A stretch of DNA of 64,000 nucleotides from Agapanthus africanus (lineage: Eukaryota; Streptophyta; Magnoliopsida; Asparagales; Amaryllidaceae). Location of the stretch: positions 324,494,361-324,558,360 of the forward strand of contig JASDDO010000006.1 in the NCBI GenBank assembly GCA_030015575.1, in the 5' to 3' direction. Numbering within the stretch: the first letter of the stretch is position 1; each line of letters begins with the position of its first letter. Position numbers and translations under genes: made by a program. Below, one piece after another: positions 1 to 10,294 of this stretch. The notes beneath the pieces were generated by a model that was given only the letters and a program-made list of their open reading frames with translations, was not told where the DNA came from and made no database searches.

Positions 1-956
1 TCGGATGGATAATACTAGCGGGCTTTGGTTTAAGCCGGATCCTAGTATTATACAGTATAGATTTTGTCTCATTGCATTTGTATTCGGTCGGAATAAAAAT
101 GCGGGTATGTATATACAGTCACGAGGTTTTTCTGTAATTTATTACGAGATCGCTTTTTTGAAGTTGCCAGTTTGCATTCCGTTTCGGCCATTTTCCTTTC
201 TTTCTTTCTTTGGCTGAAAATTGATCGGAGGGGCTTATTTGCAAATGTGCAAATTAGCAAAATGGAGGGTGTTATTTGTGATGGAGGGTTCATGATGCTT
301 CTAGCATCTTTTGATTCCTTTTTGTACTCATGGCTTGCATTGATTATGAAAGGATTTTGGAAAGACTTTGGTGTGACAAAATTTCCTCTTTATCATCACA
401 TTTTCTTATGCTCACCCTATGCCTTTTCTTGTGCTCACCCCCCTTGAAAATTCCCACTCCCATTTTTGGACGGCCACTAGATAAAGGCAGCCTATCATTT
501 TTGGGGAGAGGGAGATTGACTCATTTGCAAAGAAAATTCCTTAAGCTCATTTCCATTTTCATCTCCACATTAAAATGATAACTTCTATTAATCCTCGAGA
601 CATAGCATTCTACACTCAGTCTACAGCAATCTTGGACACGTCGGCTAGCCAACTTCGTGTCCGAGTTGCCTCGGTTCAGAGGTAGGAGCCCGTAAAAAGA
701 CTTCTCGATGTGGTGCCCTTCCGACGAGGAGATCGAGACCGGTGATGCCGCGAGGAGCTTGGGATGGTGGCCGAAGACCGAAAGACACGGATCGCTCGGT
801 ATAGCCTCTCTATCCTTTCTCCAGTTTGCTAGTAGTAGGTTAATGGTCCGATCCGGGTTTATAGTCTGCGGTAGCGCCGGTTTCTAGTTTAAGAAAAGTT
901 TTTGTTTCCGCATTTTGGCCTCGGACAGACGGCCGGGGCGCTACTGTATACTTACA
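1..956 (+). mobile_element. Partial LTR, family A copy 1 (3' part)
   Basis: This stretch aligns over its whole length with the right part of the LTR ending at 6508, for example the CGGTCGGAAT segment near 90 and 5580. It ends in TTACA directly before a tRNA-iMet-type primer-binding site, so 956 is the LTR 3' end. The 5' end lies outside the window. By comparison with the complete copy at 4356-6508 about 1.2 kb is missing. The short reading frames here are not conserved in the second copy and I do not call them genes. Confidence 0.75.
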
Positions 957-969
957 TGGTATCAGAGCC
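957..969 (+). other. Primer-binding site, tRNA-iMet type
   Basis: The sequence TGGTATCAGAGCC follows the LTR end with no spacer. It is the standard complement of the plant initiator methionine tRNA 3' end, which primes minus-strand DNA synthesis. Confidence 0.88.
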
Positions 970-1165
970 ACGCCATTAACCTTTTCTAGCTTGCTCTAAC
1001 GTGTTTAGAACTTCGATCGAACAAAAATTCCAAAAACCACATTTTCAAGCAACAGTTTCTGTCGAAATTTTTTTGTTGTCAAAAAATTATTTGGTATGTT
1101 GCAGAAATACGTGCAGGGTATTTTAAGACATCTGGGAAAATTTGGTAGCAAGATGCTACAGTATA

Positions 1166-1213
1166 GCCGCGGAACCGCGGCCATACCCTTGTTTTGGCCG
1201 TGGTTCCGTCGCT
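1166..1213. repeat. GC-rich inverted-repeat module
   Basis: The left arm GCCGCGGAACCGCGGCC (1166-1182) is itself almost palindromic. It is followed 14 bases later by the complementary arm GGCCGTGGTTCCGTCGC (1197-1213). The same two-arm arrangement recurs at 6721-6768 and in both LTRs of element D. Confidence 0.8.
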
Positions 1214-1720
1214 AATTAGTGGCCTCTCTGCTTCAAAATTTCTACAGTGATCTTAATCATGGAAATGGGGTTTCTGGAATATTCTGTTTGGGCCCAGATT
1301 TATTTTGTGTACTGGGTATTGTACTTGGGGCCCACTTCGGGAATTTTTGTCGATCGAAAATTTTAAACATGTTAGTTCACAGTATTTACATTATATTTGC
1401 GACCGTGAATGTCATTTGATCGTTAAATCCGGTCTCATTGCTATAGCCCTTTTAGACGGATTTGCGAACGTGACATTCACGTTGATATTCTGTGTTGTGC
1501 TGTGATGTTGCGGATTTGTCGTGGTGGATAGCCTGGATGCAATGTTAGTACAGTTTGGTTATATTTGTACATTTGATATTGCGGGGTGAGCGTCCGACAT
1601 GTAGACTGCCGTCACTGCCTGTTTGCATATTATTCTTTTGGGGCACGACCGGGCTGAGGTCGATATACCCTTTGTAATTTTACTTTCTGTACTAGGATTG
1701 CCCCGCGGTGGGGTGCACGG

Positions 1721-2023
1721 ATAGCCGGGTTCTAGAGGGCAACGAGCCCGCATCTCATGGCTTTGAGACGGAGGGGGCTTCACTCTAGAATTGGCGGGCT
1801 ATTCGCCGCATTCGTAGGGGGTATAGGTTGACCCAAGGAGGGGTGCACAAGTTACCGGATTCCATGAAGTGCTGGGTGTCCATTCATGTTGTTGAAGGGG
1901 GATGCCTCGCTTCAGGTTTTGGCGGGTAACTTGCCGCGCCCGTAGGGGTCTAGGATTTCATTGCACAGGCTATCCACACGACCAGGGGAACGTCGGGCTT
2001 CAGTAGTGGTTCTATGAAACCCG
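1721..2023 (+). other. Three consecutive predicted leader hairpins
   Basis: Hairpin 1 (1721-1802) pairs ATAGCCGGGTTCTAGAG with CTCTAGAATTGGCGGGCTAT, and an inner stem pairs CATCTCA with TGAGACG. Hairpin 2 (1851-1930) pairs GTTACCGGATTCCATGAAG with CTTCAGGTTTTGGCGGGTAAC. Hairpin 3 (1994-2023) pairs CGGGCTTCA with TGAAACCCG. Hairpins 1 and 2 differ in sequence but share the same plan, and both are followed by a CGTAGGGG box. Inference: this is a structured RNA leader, perhaps for packaging or translation. The pairing was done by eye. Confidence 0.65.
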
Positions 2024-2080
2024 GGGATCCCAGATTATCTGTATTGTTCTGTGATGCTTATTACTCTCTGTGATGTTGCA

Positions 2081-2753
2081 TTTTATCACGCCATGAGCGA
2101 TTATTATATATTGATATATATACTAGTAGATGTTGTATATGTTTTACACCCGCGCTAGTCCAGTCCCCGCTCTGTCGTTAGTTAAGTAACCTAACGGGTG
2201 ATGACGGGACCCAGTGGCGAATGCGGATGGCATATACGTATATCGTATTTTTGTTCTTTTGTGGTGTGATCAATTGATGGGACTGCATTGATTCGGATCA
2301 ATGCAAGCTAAACAAACCTATTCTGATGTTGTTGGAACTTTTTTCAAAAAGCTGTTATTGTAAGGACGTTCTCTTTTGTTTTGCACAGTGGTATTCGGTT
2401 ATGAATATCCAGCACCTCAGTCGATGAGGAAAGGGCCGAGATCCCTTCACCGGGAGTGACCCCTTGGACAGAAGTTTGCGTCAGGGTAATAACTTCACTA
2501 TAGCCGATTACTTTTTACTTTGCATAGTGGTATTCAGTTGGAATATCCTGCACCGCATTCTACGGGGAAAGAGCCGAGATCCCTTCACCGGGAGTGACCT
2601 CTTTAGCAAAGGGTTTTCGCCACTATATTTTTATAAAAAGCTATCCGGTTCCTTCTTAATACCACCGTTGCCGATCCCAAGTCCGGATGAGAAAGGGTGA
2701 GGGTTGTGGTAGGCTTGTGACAGCCAACGTAAAACTTTGTCACATTCTATGAC
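2081..2753. other. Leader remnant with an 85-bp duplication; no gene seen
   Basis: The region continues the family A interior beyond the point where the second copy is truncated. It holds an imperfect direct duplication: 2382-2468 and 2521-2605 share the GAGATCCCTTCACCGGGAGT core with about 53 bases between the units. The last 100 bases may be the 5' untranslated part of the LINE that follows, but I cannot place that boundary. No supported coding region. Confidence 0.5.
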
Positions 2754-2849
2754 ATGAACCATAATAAGAATATCGTTGGGGCGTCCCCTACTCAGCGACG
2801 CACTACATCGGATCCTGGGTGTAGTGTTAAGTATGCAAGGGCTTCTAGG

Positions 2850-3029
2850 TCGTCGTCCAGATGCGGCGCGCTACATCGGACCCCGGGTGTAGTGACAAAT
2901 AAGCAAGGGTCGTCGTCCAGAAACGGCGCGCTACATCGGACCCCGGGTGTAGTGACAAATAAGCAAGGGTCGTCGTCCAGAGACGGCGTGCTACATCGGA
3001 CCCCGGGTGTAGTGACAAATAAGCAAGGG
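2850..3029 (+). repeat. Three in-frame 60-bp tandem repeats
   Basis: Three units of exactly 60 bp (2850-2909, 2910-2969, 2970-3029), each coding SSSR-x-G-x-LHRTPGVVTNKQG. They differ only at the codon after SSSR (Cys, Asn, Asp) and at one Ala/Val codon. A degenerate partial unit precedes them (about 2798-2849). The period is 20 codons, so the frame is kept. Confidence 0.95.
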
Positions 3030-4350
3030 TTTCATAGGATCCGTCTAGCTTCCTGGAACATAGGTTCCCTTACGGGTAGACTAATAGAATTAGTGGAGGT
3101 AATGATTAGGAGGAGAGTTGGTATTATGTGTTTGCAAGAAACTAAGTGGGTAGGTGAAAAGAGTAGAGTCATAGAGCCTTGGGGTTATAAGCTTTGGTAT
3201 ACGGGTAGAGATAAAAATCGTAATGGGGTAGGCATAATCATAGATAGACGGTTGCTTGAGGATGTAGTTGAGATTAGGAGAAAAGGTGATAGAATTTTAC
3301 TGGTTAAGCTTATTCTAGGTGGAGAGATCCTTAATGTTATTAGTGCTTATGCACCACAGATAGGTCTTGATGACGCTAGTAAGCGTCTATTCTGGGAGGA
3401 TTTAGACGAGGTGGTGCAAAGTATACCTAGTGGAGAGAAGTTATTTATTGGTGGTGATCTTAATGGACATGTAGGTACTAGTCGTAGTGGGTTTGATACT
3501 ATCCATGGAGGTTTTGGTTTCGGACAAAGGAATGAAGCAAGTGACTCGATTCTAGATTTTGCTTTATCTTATGACTTGATCTTAGCAAACACCTGGTTTA
3601 GGAAAAGAGAGTCCCACCTTATCACTTTTAGGAGCGGACCAAGTGCTAGTCAAATAGACTTTTTTCTGACGAGAAGAATAGAGAGAGGTTGTTGTATCGA
3701 CTGTAAGGTAGTGCCAGGTGAGAGTGTAACCACTCAACATAGGCTTTTAGTTCTAGATTTTCGATTTAGAAGAGAACCTAGGAAGATTAGACGTAAGGTA
3801 GAGCCTAAAATTAAATGGTGGCGATTGAAAGAAGGTAACCAAAAGGCTTTTATAGATCGTGTAGTACAAGAAGCGGATTGGCAGTCGGAAGATGATCCAG
3901 ACAAAACATGGAACAAAATGGCTAGTTGTATCAAGAAGGTAGCTAGAGACCTACTTGGTGAGTCGAGAGGTGGTGCTCCACCATCTAAAGACATATCATG
4001 GTGGAATGAAGATGTAAAGGAGGCTATTAAAATTAAAAGGGATTCTTATAAAGATTTGAAGAAAAGTAGAGATATGGAGAGATTTGAGAAGTACAAAATG
4101 GCTAAAAAGGAGGTTAAGAAAGCTGTTCGGGAAGCTAAATCTAAGGTCTATAAGGAGGTGTACGAGAAATTAGACACTAAAGAGGCTGCAAATGATATAT
4201 ACCGGATTGCTCGGATACGGGAAAGGAAGACTAGAGACTTATGTGCGGTGAAGTGTGTCAAAAATGAAAATCAGAAGGTTTTAGTTAGAGACGAGGATAT
4301 CAAGGAAAGATGGAGAGATTATTTTGACATATTGTTCAATGAGAGCTTTA

Positions 4351-4355
4351 CTAAG
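4351..4355. other. Candidate 5-bp target site, left of family A copy 2
   Basis: CTAAG precedes the LTR start TGTTGG. The matching right-hand copy cannot be checked because the element is cut at 7640. Confidence 0.4.
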
Positions 4356-6508
4356 TGTTGGAGATAGTGCCCTCAGAGTCAATTATTGGATCACAGGCAC
4401 GTGATTGCAATGATTGAGGGAGGACCTGTCCCAGTAGGACAGTCTTACTCGAGATGATAGTATGCTATCTGGTTTATCTTTATCATCGTGTACTGCTTTA
4501 AGTGACCTGACATGTCGCTATTACACGTTGATAGAGCCCCTAGGATTCTTGCTTGACCACCAGCAGTATGAGGGCGATCATATAAGTAGGAGCTGGGGTC
4601 TATAAGCACATCCTTAAAAGGTCCCTAGTCGTGGGAGTTTCGAGACTGGGCATCGATACTCCAGAGTAGACTAGTGTATACAGTCGAGACCCCGACGAGG
4701 GGCGGTGGCCGGTCTCACAAGCCACTGGTGTCAGTTGGTTCACCTAAGATGTATACAGGTGCTCATTGGGTTATGAGTACACCGGACAGGACTCGCCGGG
4801 AACATGCTAGTTGGTCTTATACCTGACGTCAGATAGCAGTTCCCTGGTGACATGTGTACAGGTTAGTTCATCGACCTGGGGATCGTCATTTGTCTCGTGT
4901 GAGTTCCCACTGTACTTTGATTACTACCCTAACATGCTCAAAGGAGACGTGCAAACAGGTTTTAGTTGGGTACAGTCCCGAGCCACATGGAGGCAGTGAG
5001 CGGGTCTTCAGGGGTTCGTCTCTCCCGGTATTGGGGGTGAGGTCGCGTTGTGTCTAGGAGAGTCATTACACGAAGCCCTCGGCCGAGGCAGGAGATTTAC
5101 TGGTAGGTATTCCAGTAGTATCTCAGGGTGTTCTGGGCTACACTCCGACACGACTTGTACCGCTTTTGGGGGTCTGACTTTTACCAACCCCCTAGGCCCG
5201 TCATGCGATGCTCATAGACGAACGGACCGGACTGTACGGATATTGTCACTGACAGGCTCAGTAGGGTGTCAGGATGAGTTCGCTCATCGACGTCCCTTTT
5301 GGTCAATACCTGGTAGCCCGTCACGTATTGGCTTATACCTCTGACGTGATAGTGGTTAAATCCACAACCAAGGTGTTGACTAGTCTTTAGAGTCCCCCAC
5401 ATTCAGTTGCTCAAGTTTTCGGGCGAAACGCTGTAGAGGCCGTATGGAGATATGGCAGGGTTCGATCAGATACGTGCGGTATTGCACGGATCAGGATCGA
5501 ACGGATTATACTAGCCGACTTTGGTTTAAGCCGGATCCTAGTATAGTACAGTGTAGATTTTGTCTCATTACATTTGTATTCGGTCGGAATACAAATGCGG
5601 GTGTGTATACACAATAGCGGGGTTTTCCTGTGATTTATTACGGGACCAGTTTTCAGGAGTTGCCAGTTTGCTTTCCGTTTCGGCCATATTTCTTTGTATC
5701 CTTCATTGGCCGAAAATTGGTGGAGGAGGGCTTATTTGCAATTGTGCAAATAAGCAATTGTGGAGGGGGTCTTTGCATATTATTGTATCATGATACTTGC
5801 ACCATCATTGCTTGACTTTCTTTAGTCATCATGTTTTGACTTGATTTATCCATCATGGCTTGACTTTTGTATCATCATGGTTTTGATGATGGTTGTTGGT
5901 GGAGTATGGGTTTGTTTGTGATGATTGTTTCTTATCACCATTCTTTTCTCTCTTGCATTATGATAATGGTTCCCTCTCTCATTCTCACCTTCACCAAGAC
6001 TTGGCCGGCCATGATAGATGGGGGGGGGGCTGTCCCAAAATTGTAGGGTGGGTTTTTTGTTCATTTGGCTTTGCAAAATTCCCACAAGTTCCATCTCAAA
6101 ACTACATCTCATTCCTCCACCAAAAGGGCAACTCCCTACAACCCCAAAATGAGACATCGGTTCTACACAGATTCTACAGCAAACCTTGGGCACGTCGGCT
6201 CGCCAACTTCGTGCCCGAGTTGCCTCGGTATAGAGTTGGGAGCCCGTAAAAGATGCAGGCGACGTGGTGCCCTTCCGGCGAGGAGGTGGAGACCGGACAT
6301 TCCGCGGAAGATCGGGACGACGACGAGAAGACCGGAGGACACGGATCGCTCGGTATATCTCTCTTCCCCATCTTGTAGTTAGCTAGAACTAGTTAATGGC
6401 CCGATCCGGGTTTTAGTGCGCGGTGGTGCCGGTTTGAAAAATCAAAGTTAACCATCGCTTCCGCATTTGGCCTCGGGATGGAGGCCGGGGCGCCGCCGTG
6501 TACTTACA
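4356..6508 (+). mobile_element. LTR of family A copy 2 (2153 bp)
   Basis: It begins TGTTGGAGATAGTGCCCT inside the LINE frame and ends TTACA next to a primer-binding site, a TG...CA pair. Its first 1.1 kb aligns with the reverse complement of the LTRs of Copia element B, for example the ATGATAGTATGCTATCTGG segment and the GGGCATCGATAC segment near 4650. Its last 950 bp matches 1-956. The length is close to the 2169 bp of the B LTR, which supports treating 4356-6508 as one LTR. No supported gene inside. Confidence 0.75.
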
Positions 6509-6509
6509 G

Positions 6510-6522
6510 TGGTATCAGAGCC
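6510..6522 (+). other. Primer-binding site, tRNA-iMet type
   Basis: TGGTATCAGAGCC, one base after the LTR end at 6508. Confidence 0.88.
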
Positions 6523-6720
6523 TCGCCATTAACATAGTCTAGCTTTGTCTAATGTGTTTTACATTTCCGATCGAACAATTTTCCAAAAACCGTATTTTTC
6601 TTCACATCAGTTTCTGTCGAAATTTTTTGAAGTCCAAAAATTTTTCAGGTTGTTTCAGAATGATGTGTAGGAAATTCTAAGAGTTCTGTGAAAATTTGGG
6701 CTCGTGAACAGTCCAAACCA

Positions 6721-6768
6721 CCGCGGAACCGCGGCCAAACCCATGCTTGGGCCGCGGTTCCGCCGCGA
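6721..6768. repeat. GC-rich inverted-repeat module
   Basis: CCGCGGAACCGCGGCC (6721-6736) faces GGGCCGCGGTTCCGCCGCG (6750-6768). It is the counterpart of 1166-1213, with a better matched right arm. Confidence 0.8.
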
Positions 6769-7278
6769 CTTTAACTGTTCAGTCCCCCAAACTTTTGCAG
6801 AATGTTCCTGAGTTGAAAATATGGTTTCTGGAATGTTATTTTTTTGGGCCCAGATTTCTTGATGTGCTACAGTAGTACTTGGGGGCCCACTTGGTAAATT
6901 TGATCGATCGGATATTTTAAACACATTGTTTCACAGTATTTACGTTATATCTGCGACCGTGAATGTCACTTGATCGGTAAATCCTGTCTAACTGCTATAG
7001 CCCGGTTAGACGGATTTGCGAACGTGACTTTTACGTTGATGTTCTGTGTATTGCTGTGATGTTGCGGATCGGTCGTGGGGATAGCCTGGTTACAGTGGTA
7101 GTACAGTTTTGTTGTATTATGTACATTTGATATTGCGGGGCGAGCGTCCGACATGTGGACTGCCATCACTGCCTGTTGTATATTATTATTTTGGGGCACG
7201 GCCAGGTTGCGGTCGATGTACCCGTTGTATGTATATTTTACTTTCTGTACTAGGATTACCCCGCGGAGGGGTGCACGG

Positions 7279-7578
7279 ATAGCCGGGTTCTAGAGGGCAA
7301 CAAGCCCGCATCTCATGGCATTGAGACGGAGTGGGCTTCACTCTAGAATTGGCGGGCTATTCGCCGCACTCGTAGGGGGTACAGGTTGACCCAGGAGGGG
7401 TGCCCAAGTTACCGGATTCCGTGAAGTGCTGGGTGGTCCATTCACGTTGCTGAAGGGGGCTACCTCGCTTCAGGTTTTGGCGGGTGACTTGCCGCGCCCG
7501 TAGGGGTCTAGGATTTCATTGCACAGGCTATCCACACGACCAGGGGAACGTCGGGTTTCAGCGGCTCTGTGAAACCCG
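7279..7578 (+). other. Three consecutive predicted leader hairpins, copy 2
   Basis: Hairpins at 7279-7360, 7408-7488 and 7552-7578 correspond to those at 1721-2023. Hairpin 3 is a perfect 9-bp stem here (CGGGTTTCA with TGAAACCCG), where copy 1 has one C-A mismatch. In hairpin 2 the outer pair is GTTACC with GGTGAC, a G-U wobble, where copy 1 has a Watson-Crick pair. Confidence 0.65.
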
Positions 7579-7639
7579 GGGATCCTAGATATCTGTATTG
7601 TTCTGTGATGCTGTACATTTCTGTGATGTTGCATTTTAT

Positions 7640-8195
7640 ATAATCTCTTTTGAAATATCCACGGTTCCCAAATCCAGAAATATCATGGAAACAGCATATC
7701 TCAACGCGTATAATCAAAAGCATGATGTATGCGACATGTAAAAGAAATGTAAGCATATCAGTATATCATGCAATATGGAATAATAATATGCACATATTGA
7801 GGGAAAACCGCTTTTTTAAAATAAATCAGTTTTAAAGAGTATCTTGTGGTTCCCAAATCACTAATCAAGCCAGAATCATCTATGTATGTGCAAATACTTA
7901 TGTATGTAAGTATGGGTGTACAATAGGTATGTACACAAGTATGCCATGCAAGGGATCATATCCTGAATGCAACAGTACTACAGTGTAGTGACATGGCAAT
8001 TATCGATGATGAAGTGTGTGAGCCGGCAAGCAGGTGTACGTGGAACATATGAATCATCGATAATGGTGCTGGTATCCTAACAGCATGAGTTTAATATAAC
8101 AATAACCATTTTTATCATGCAATACGATGCAAACAGTAAGCATATGCAGCAAATGAATAATAAACAGAACAGTGTAGAAACTACATCAATGCATC
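7640..8195 (-). mobile_element. Element C, 3' LTR, outer segment (truncated)
   Basis: It matches 21784-22340 of the other C LTR at high identity. About 1.47 kb of the LTR end is missing on the left, where it meets the family A leader. It is interrupted at 8196 by element D and resumes after 15008. No gene is supported. Confidence 0.85.
8191..8195. other. Target-site duplication of element D, left copy
   Basis: GCATC, repeated at 15009-15013. The uninterrupted C LTR shows a single equivalent site (ACATC) near 22340. Confidence 0.9.
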
Positions 8196-8572
8196 TGTTC
8201 ACACCATAATATTGTATTATTATATTCCCCATTCTTATTCTTTTTATAAATAAACAGGTGCTTTTGACGCATGTCTGCTGCATATTACAGGTTATAGGTT
8301 CTTGGAGCGAAAACAGTGAAAAAGACAAAAGACGACACAAAAAAAGGAGTTTGACCAACAAATAGAAGGATCTTAATCAAGCCTACACAAAAGATCAGTA
8401 CAAGGCAACGCAAGGTCCAAGATTACAAAGCAAACGGTTAAAAGTCCACTGCAATTGTTCACTGGAGATCTGGAAGAAATAGAAAAGCCAAATGGAGAAA
8501 AGACCTGAATAAATAAGAAGCCCAAATAGCAGAGAACAATCCCAGAAAAACTCACACCTCAAGTCACCAAAT

Positions 8573-8621
8573 GGGCCGCGGAACCGCGGCCCAAGCCAAC
8601 CAATGCTGCGGTTCCGCGGCC
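8573..8621. repeat. GC-rich palindromic module in D 5' LTR
   Basis: GGGCCGCGGAACCGCGGCCC (8573-8592) is a palindrome apart from its AA centre. It is followed after 12 bases by the complementary GCTGCGGTTCCGCGGCC (8605-8621). It has the same design as the modules in the family A leaders; the 3' LTR has it too. Confidence 0.85.
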
Positions 8622-8745
8622 AGAATAAGCCCGGGGTTCGTGATTTTTTTGGGCTAAACTCGAGACGGCGTTGACTAGTCTTTATAGGGCTATTTTTGTA
8701 AATGTAGACATGCGAGTCATTATAACCCTAGGGTTTCCTATTCTC

Positions 8746-8753
8746 TATAAATA
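8746..8753 (+). promoter_or_regulatory. TATA box of D 5' LTR
   Basis: TATAAATA in CTCTATAAATAGG, about 580 bp into the LTR; the 3' LTR has the same motif at 14224-14231. Transcription would start about 30 bases downstream and include the interior. Inferred from motif and position. Confidence 0.65.
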
Positions 8754-9532
8754 GGAACTCTAAAGCTTGTATTCTTTTTATGCCTCCTTTTAATAATAAA
8801 TTTCAGAATTCTTTATGGAGAGCATCGGTGCCTCTTTTCACTTCATTAATTCAGATCTGACAACCCTGCGTTGATATTTGGAGAGAGCCATCTGTAAGTA
8901 ATTTTATTTAATTGTTCTAGTTTAGATTTTAATTCTTTGCCCTAGGTAGATTTAATTCCTTGCCGTAGATAATTGTTTAGAGTTAGCTTTGGGGAAGGCT
9001 TTTGAGAGATGAGATCTCTCATCCCTTTCTTACCCATCATATATTTTCAATAGGACTCCATGCATACACGCACACACCACGCCCTACGGCATCCTACCCC
9101 TCGAGGTAGCGGTGATACCGTAGTGTAAAGGCCCGGTTGCGCGCGTTTTCCATGGAGGTTAGGGTAATGATCTCTAAAGGAAGGACAAGAACCTAGAGGA
9201 AGGAATACCTTCCCGAATGGATCTAATCCCCTTTATTGATAATTACCATAACTCCTCATAGATCTTCATTCGGGTATAGAAAGCGTTGAGATTTACTTGC
9301 ATTTCCAAACCATCCCTAAACCTAACCCTAACAAGACTAGATCTAGATAATTTTAGTATAGATAGATTTAGTTTTTAGATTTAATAATCAATCCGAACAC
9401 CTTTCGGAATTAACTCGTAAGAGCGAATAGGAGATTCACAACATCCCTGTGGACCGAGCCGTACTCACCGGCTAGCTGCAAAGCGACGCCGTTCTTGATT
9501 GCGGTTATAGATAGTTTTTGAGATCAATCAAA

Positions 9533-9550
9533 TGGCGCCGTTGCCGGGGA
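9533..9550 (+). other. Element D primer-binding site, tRNA-Asp type
   Basis: TGGCGCCGTTGCCGGGGA, two bases after the 5' LTR. This 18-mer is the PBS typical of plant Athila and related Gypsy elements. Confidence 0.92.
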
Positions 9551-10294
9551 TGGCGTAGAAATTTCCTTTTTGCAATTTCGGGTTAATAAAAAAAAATCAT
9601 AAAAATCTGAAAAATCACAAAAAAATTATAAAAATATATCATCTGTTATTTTTGGAAAGGGTACATTGTTGTTTGAATCTTGCAGGATCTACACAAATTC
9701 GGATCTTGAAATTTACAGATAGCGAAACAGAAAACAACATATCAGAACAAAGGGGGATTTTCAAAACAGAACAGTGGAATTTTTCCCGCATCCTGAAACC
9801 TCCACCGCACCGCGATTCCGCCGCATTGCCCTGCTCATGCCGCGGAAGCCCCGCCATCTGGTGACGTTAGCGAAATCTGAACACGTGTCCCGCACGTATG
9901 ACCGCGGAACCGCCGCGGTAGGCCCCCTTTGACCGCGAAAACGCGGCCTGTTGGTGTCTACAGCTTGTGAAAAATCTTCTGTAAGCTCCTCTGTTTCTTC
10001 TCTGTAAATCTTGATATATCTTTTCTGAAAAATCCCTGCAGATTTTGTGCGCTTGAAAAATCTTTCTCTATCCAAATAACAAGTCTTGTGCAGGATTTGT
10101 GCGCTTAGCTTAAAATTGAAATTGATTGCAAGTAATCTTTTCTGTTGCATATCTTTTCTCGAAAATCTTTTTGCAACAATTTCCAAATAAAGATAAAAAG
10201 AAAAAGGAAATTTTTTTTAGAAAACTTGCAAATTTTTGCCGCTAATAAATCCTTGCACCAACCAACCTTCTTTCTTTTTCACCTTTCTTCTAAC
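9551..10294 (+). other. Element D 5' untranslated leader
   Basis: AT-rich leader of about 740 bases with a GC-rich island (about 9795-9955) holding CCGCGGAACCG and CGCGAAAACGCGG inverted repeats. The 298-residue frame that opens at 10145 starts here, but its first 50 residues are low-complexity Phe/Lys/Ser text. I prefer the later ATG at 10295. Confidence 0.6.

Larger units (their letters stand above)
970..2080 (+). mobile_element. Family A copy 1 internal leader, non-coding
   Basis: This region aligns with 6523-7640, so it is the 5' internal region of the same retrotransposon family. It starts with a GC-rich inverted repeat (1166-1213), continues through AT-rich sequence, and ends with three long hairpins (1721-2023). 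No conserved reading frame is visible. A related segment occurs on the minus strand at 59150-59345, in the leader of Copia element B. Confidence 0.7.
2754..4367 (+). pseudogene. RTE-clade LINE protein, endonuclease half, truncated
   Basis: An open frame of 537 codons. From about residue 98 it matches the apurinic-endonuclease-like domain of plant RTE non-LTR retrotransposons, which nicks target DNA for target-primed reverse transcription. The active-site set is visible: SWN with N102, QETKW with E129, GGDLNGH with D235 and N237, SQIDFF with D302 and TQHRLL with H329. A basic, lysine-rich linker follows (about 340-530). The reverse transcriptase is absent because an LTR begins exactly at 4356; residues 535-537 (CWR) and the stop come from the LTR. 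The 534 LINE codons contain no stop or frameshift. The N-terminal 95 residues are unusual and include a 20-residue repeat. The first ATG is taken as the start, but the true start could lie further in. Confidence 0.88.
6523..7640 (+). mobile_element. Family A copy 2 internal leader, truncated
   Basis: Non-coding region aligning with 970-2080. The GC-rich inverted repeat (6721-6768) and the three hairpins (7279-7578) are in the same order. The alignment to copy 1 stops at 7639, where element C sequence begins; the two parental sequences share TTAT at the junction (7636-7639). Confidence 0.75.
8196..9530 (+). repeat. Element D 5' LTR
   Basis: Starts TGTTCACACC and ends GATCAATCA. It carries a TATA box (8746-8753), AATAAA-like signals near 8790-8800 and a GC-rich palindromic module (8573-8621). 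The short antisense frame at 8373-8555 also occurs in the other LTR simply because the LTRs are copies. Confidence 0.95.

Noticed and set aside
957-969. tRNA gene fragments
   Set aside because: The matches are 12-18 base primer-binding sites next to LTR ends; no cloverleaf is present.
8373-8555. Hydrophobic 60-codon antisense frame, twin at 13851-14033
   Set aside because: LTR copy effect in element D; no start context or domain.
9309-9336. Telomere-like CCCTAAACC/CCCTAAC units (also near 16660 and 23985)
   Set aside because: Only one to three units inside LTRs and also present in the LTR partner copies; not an interstitial telomere array.
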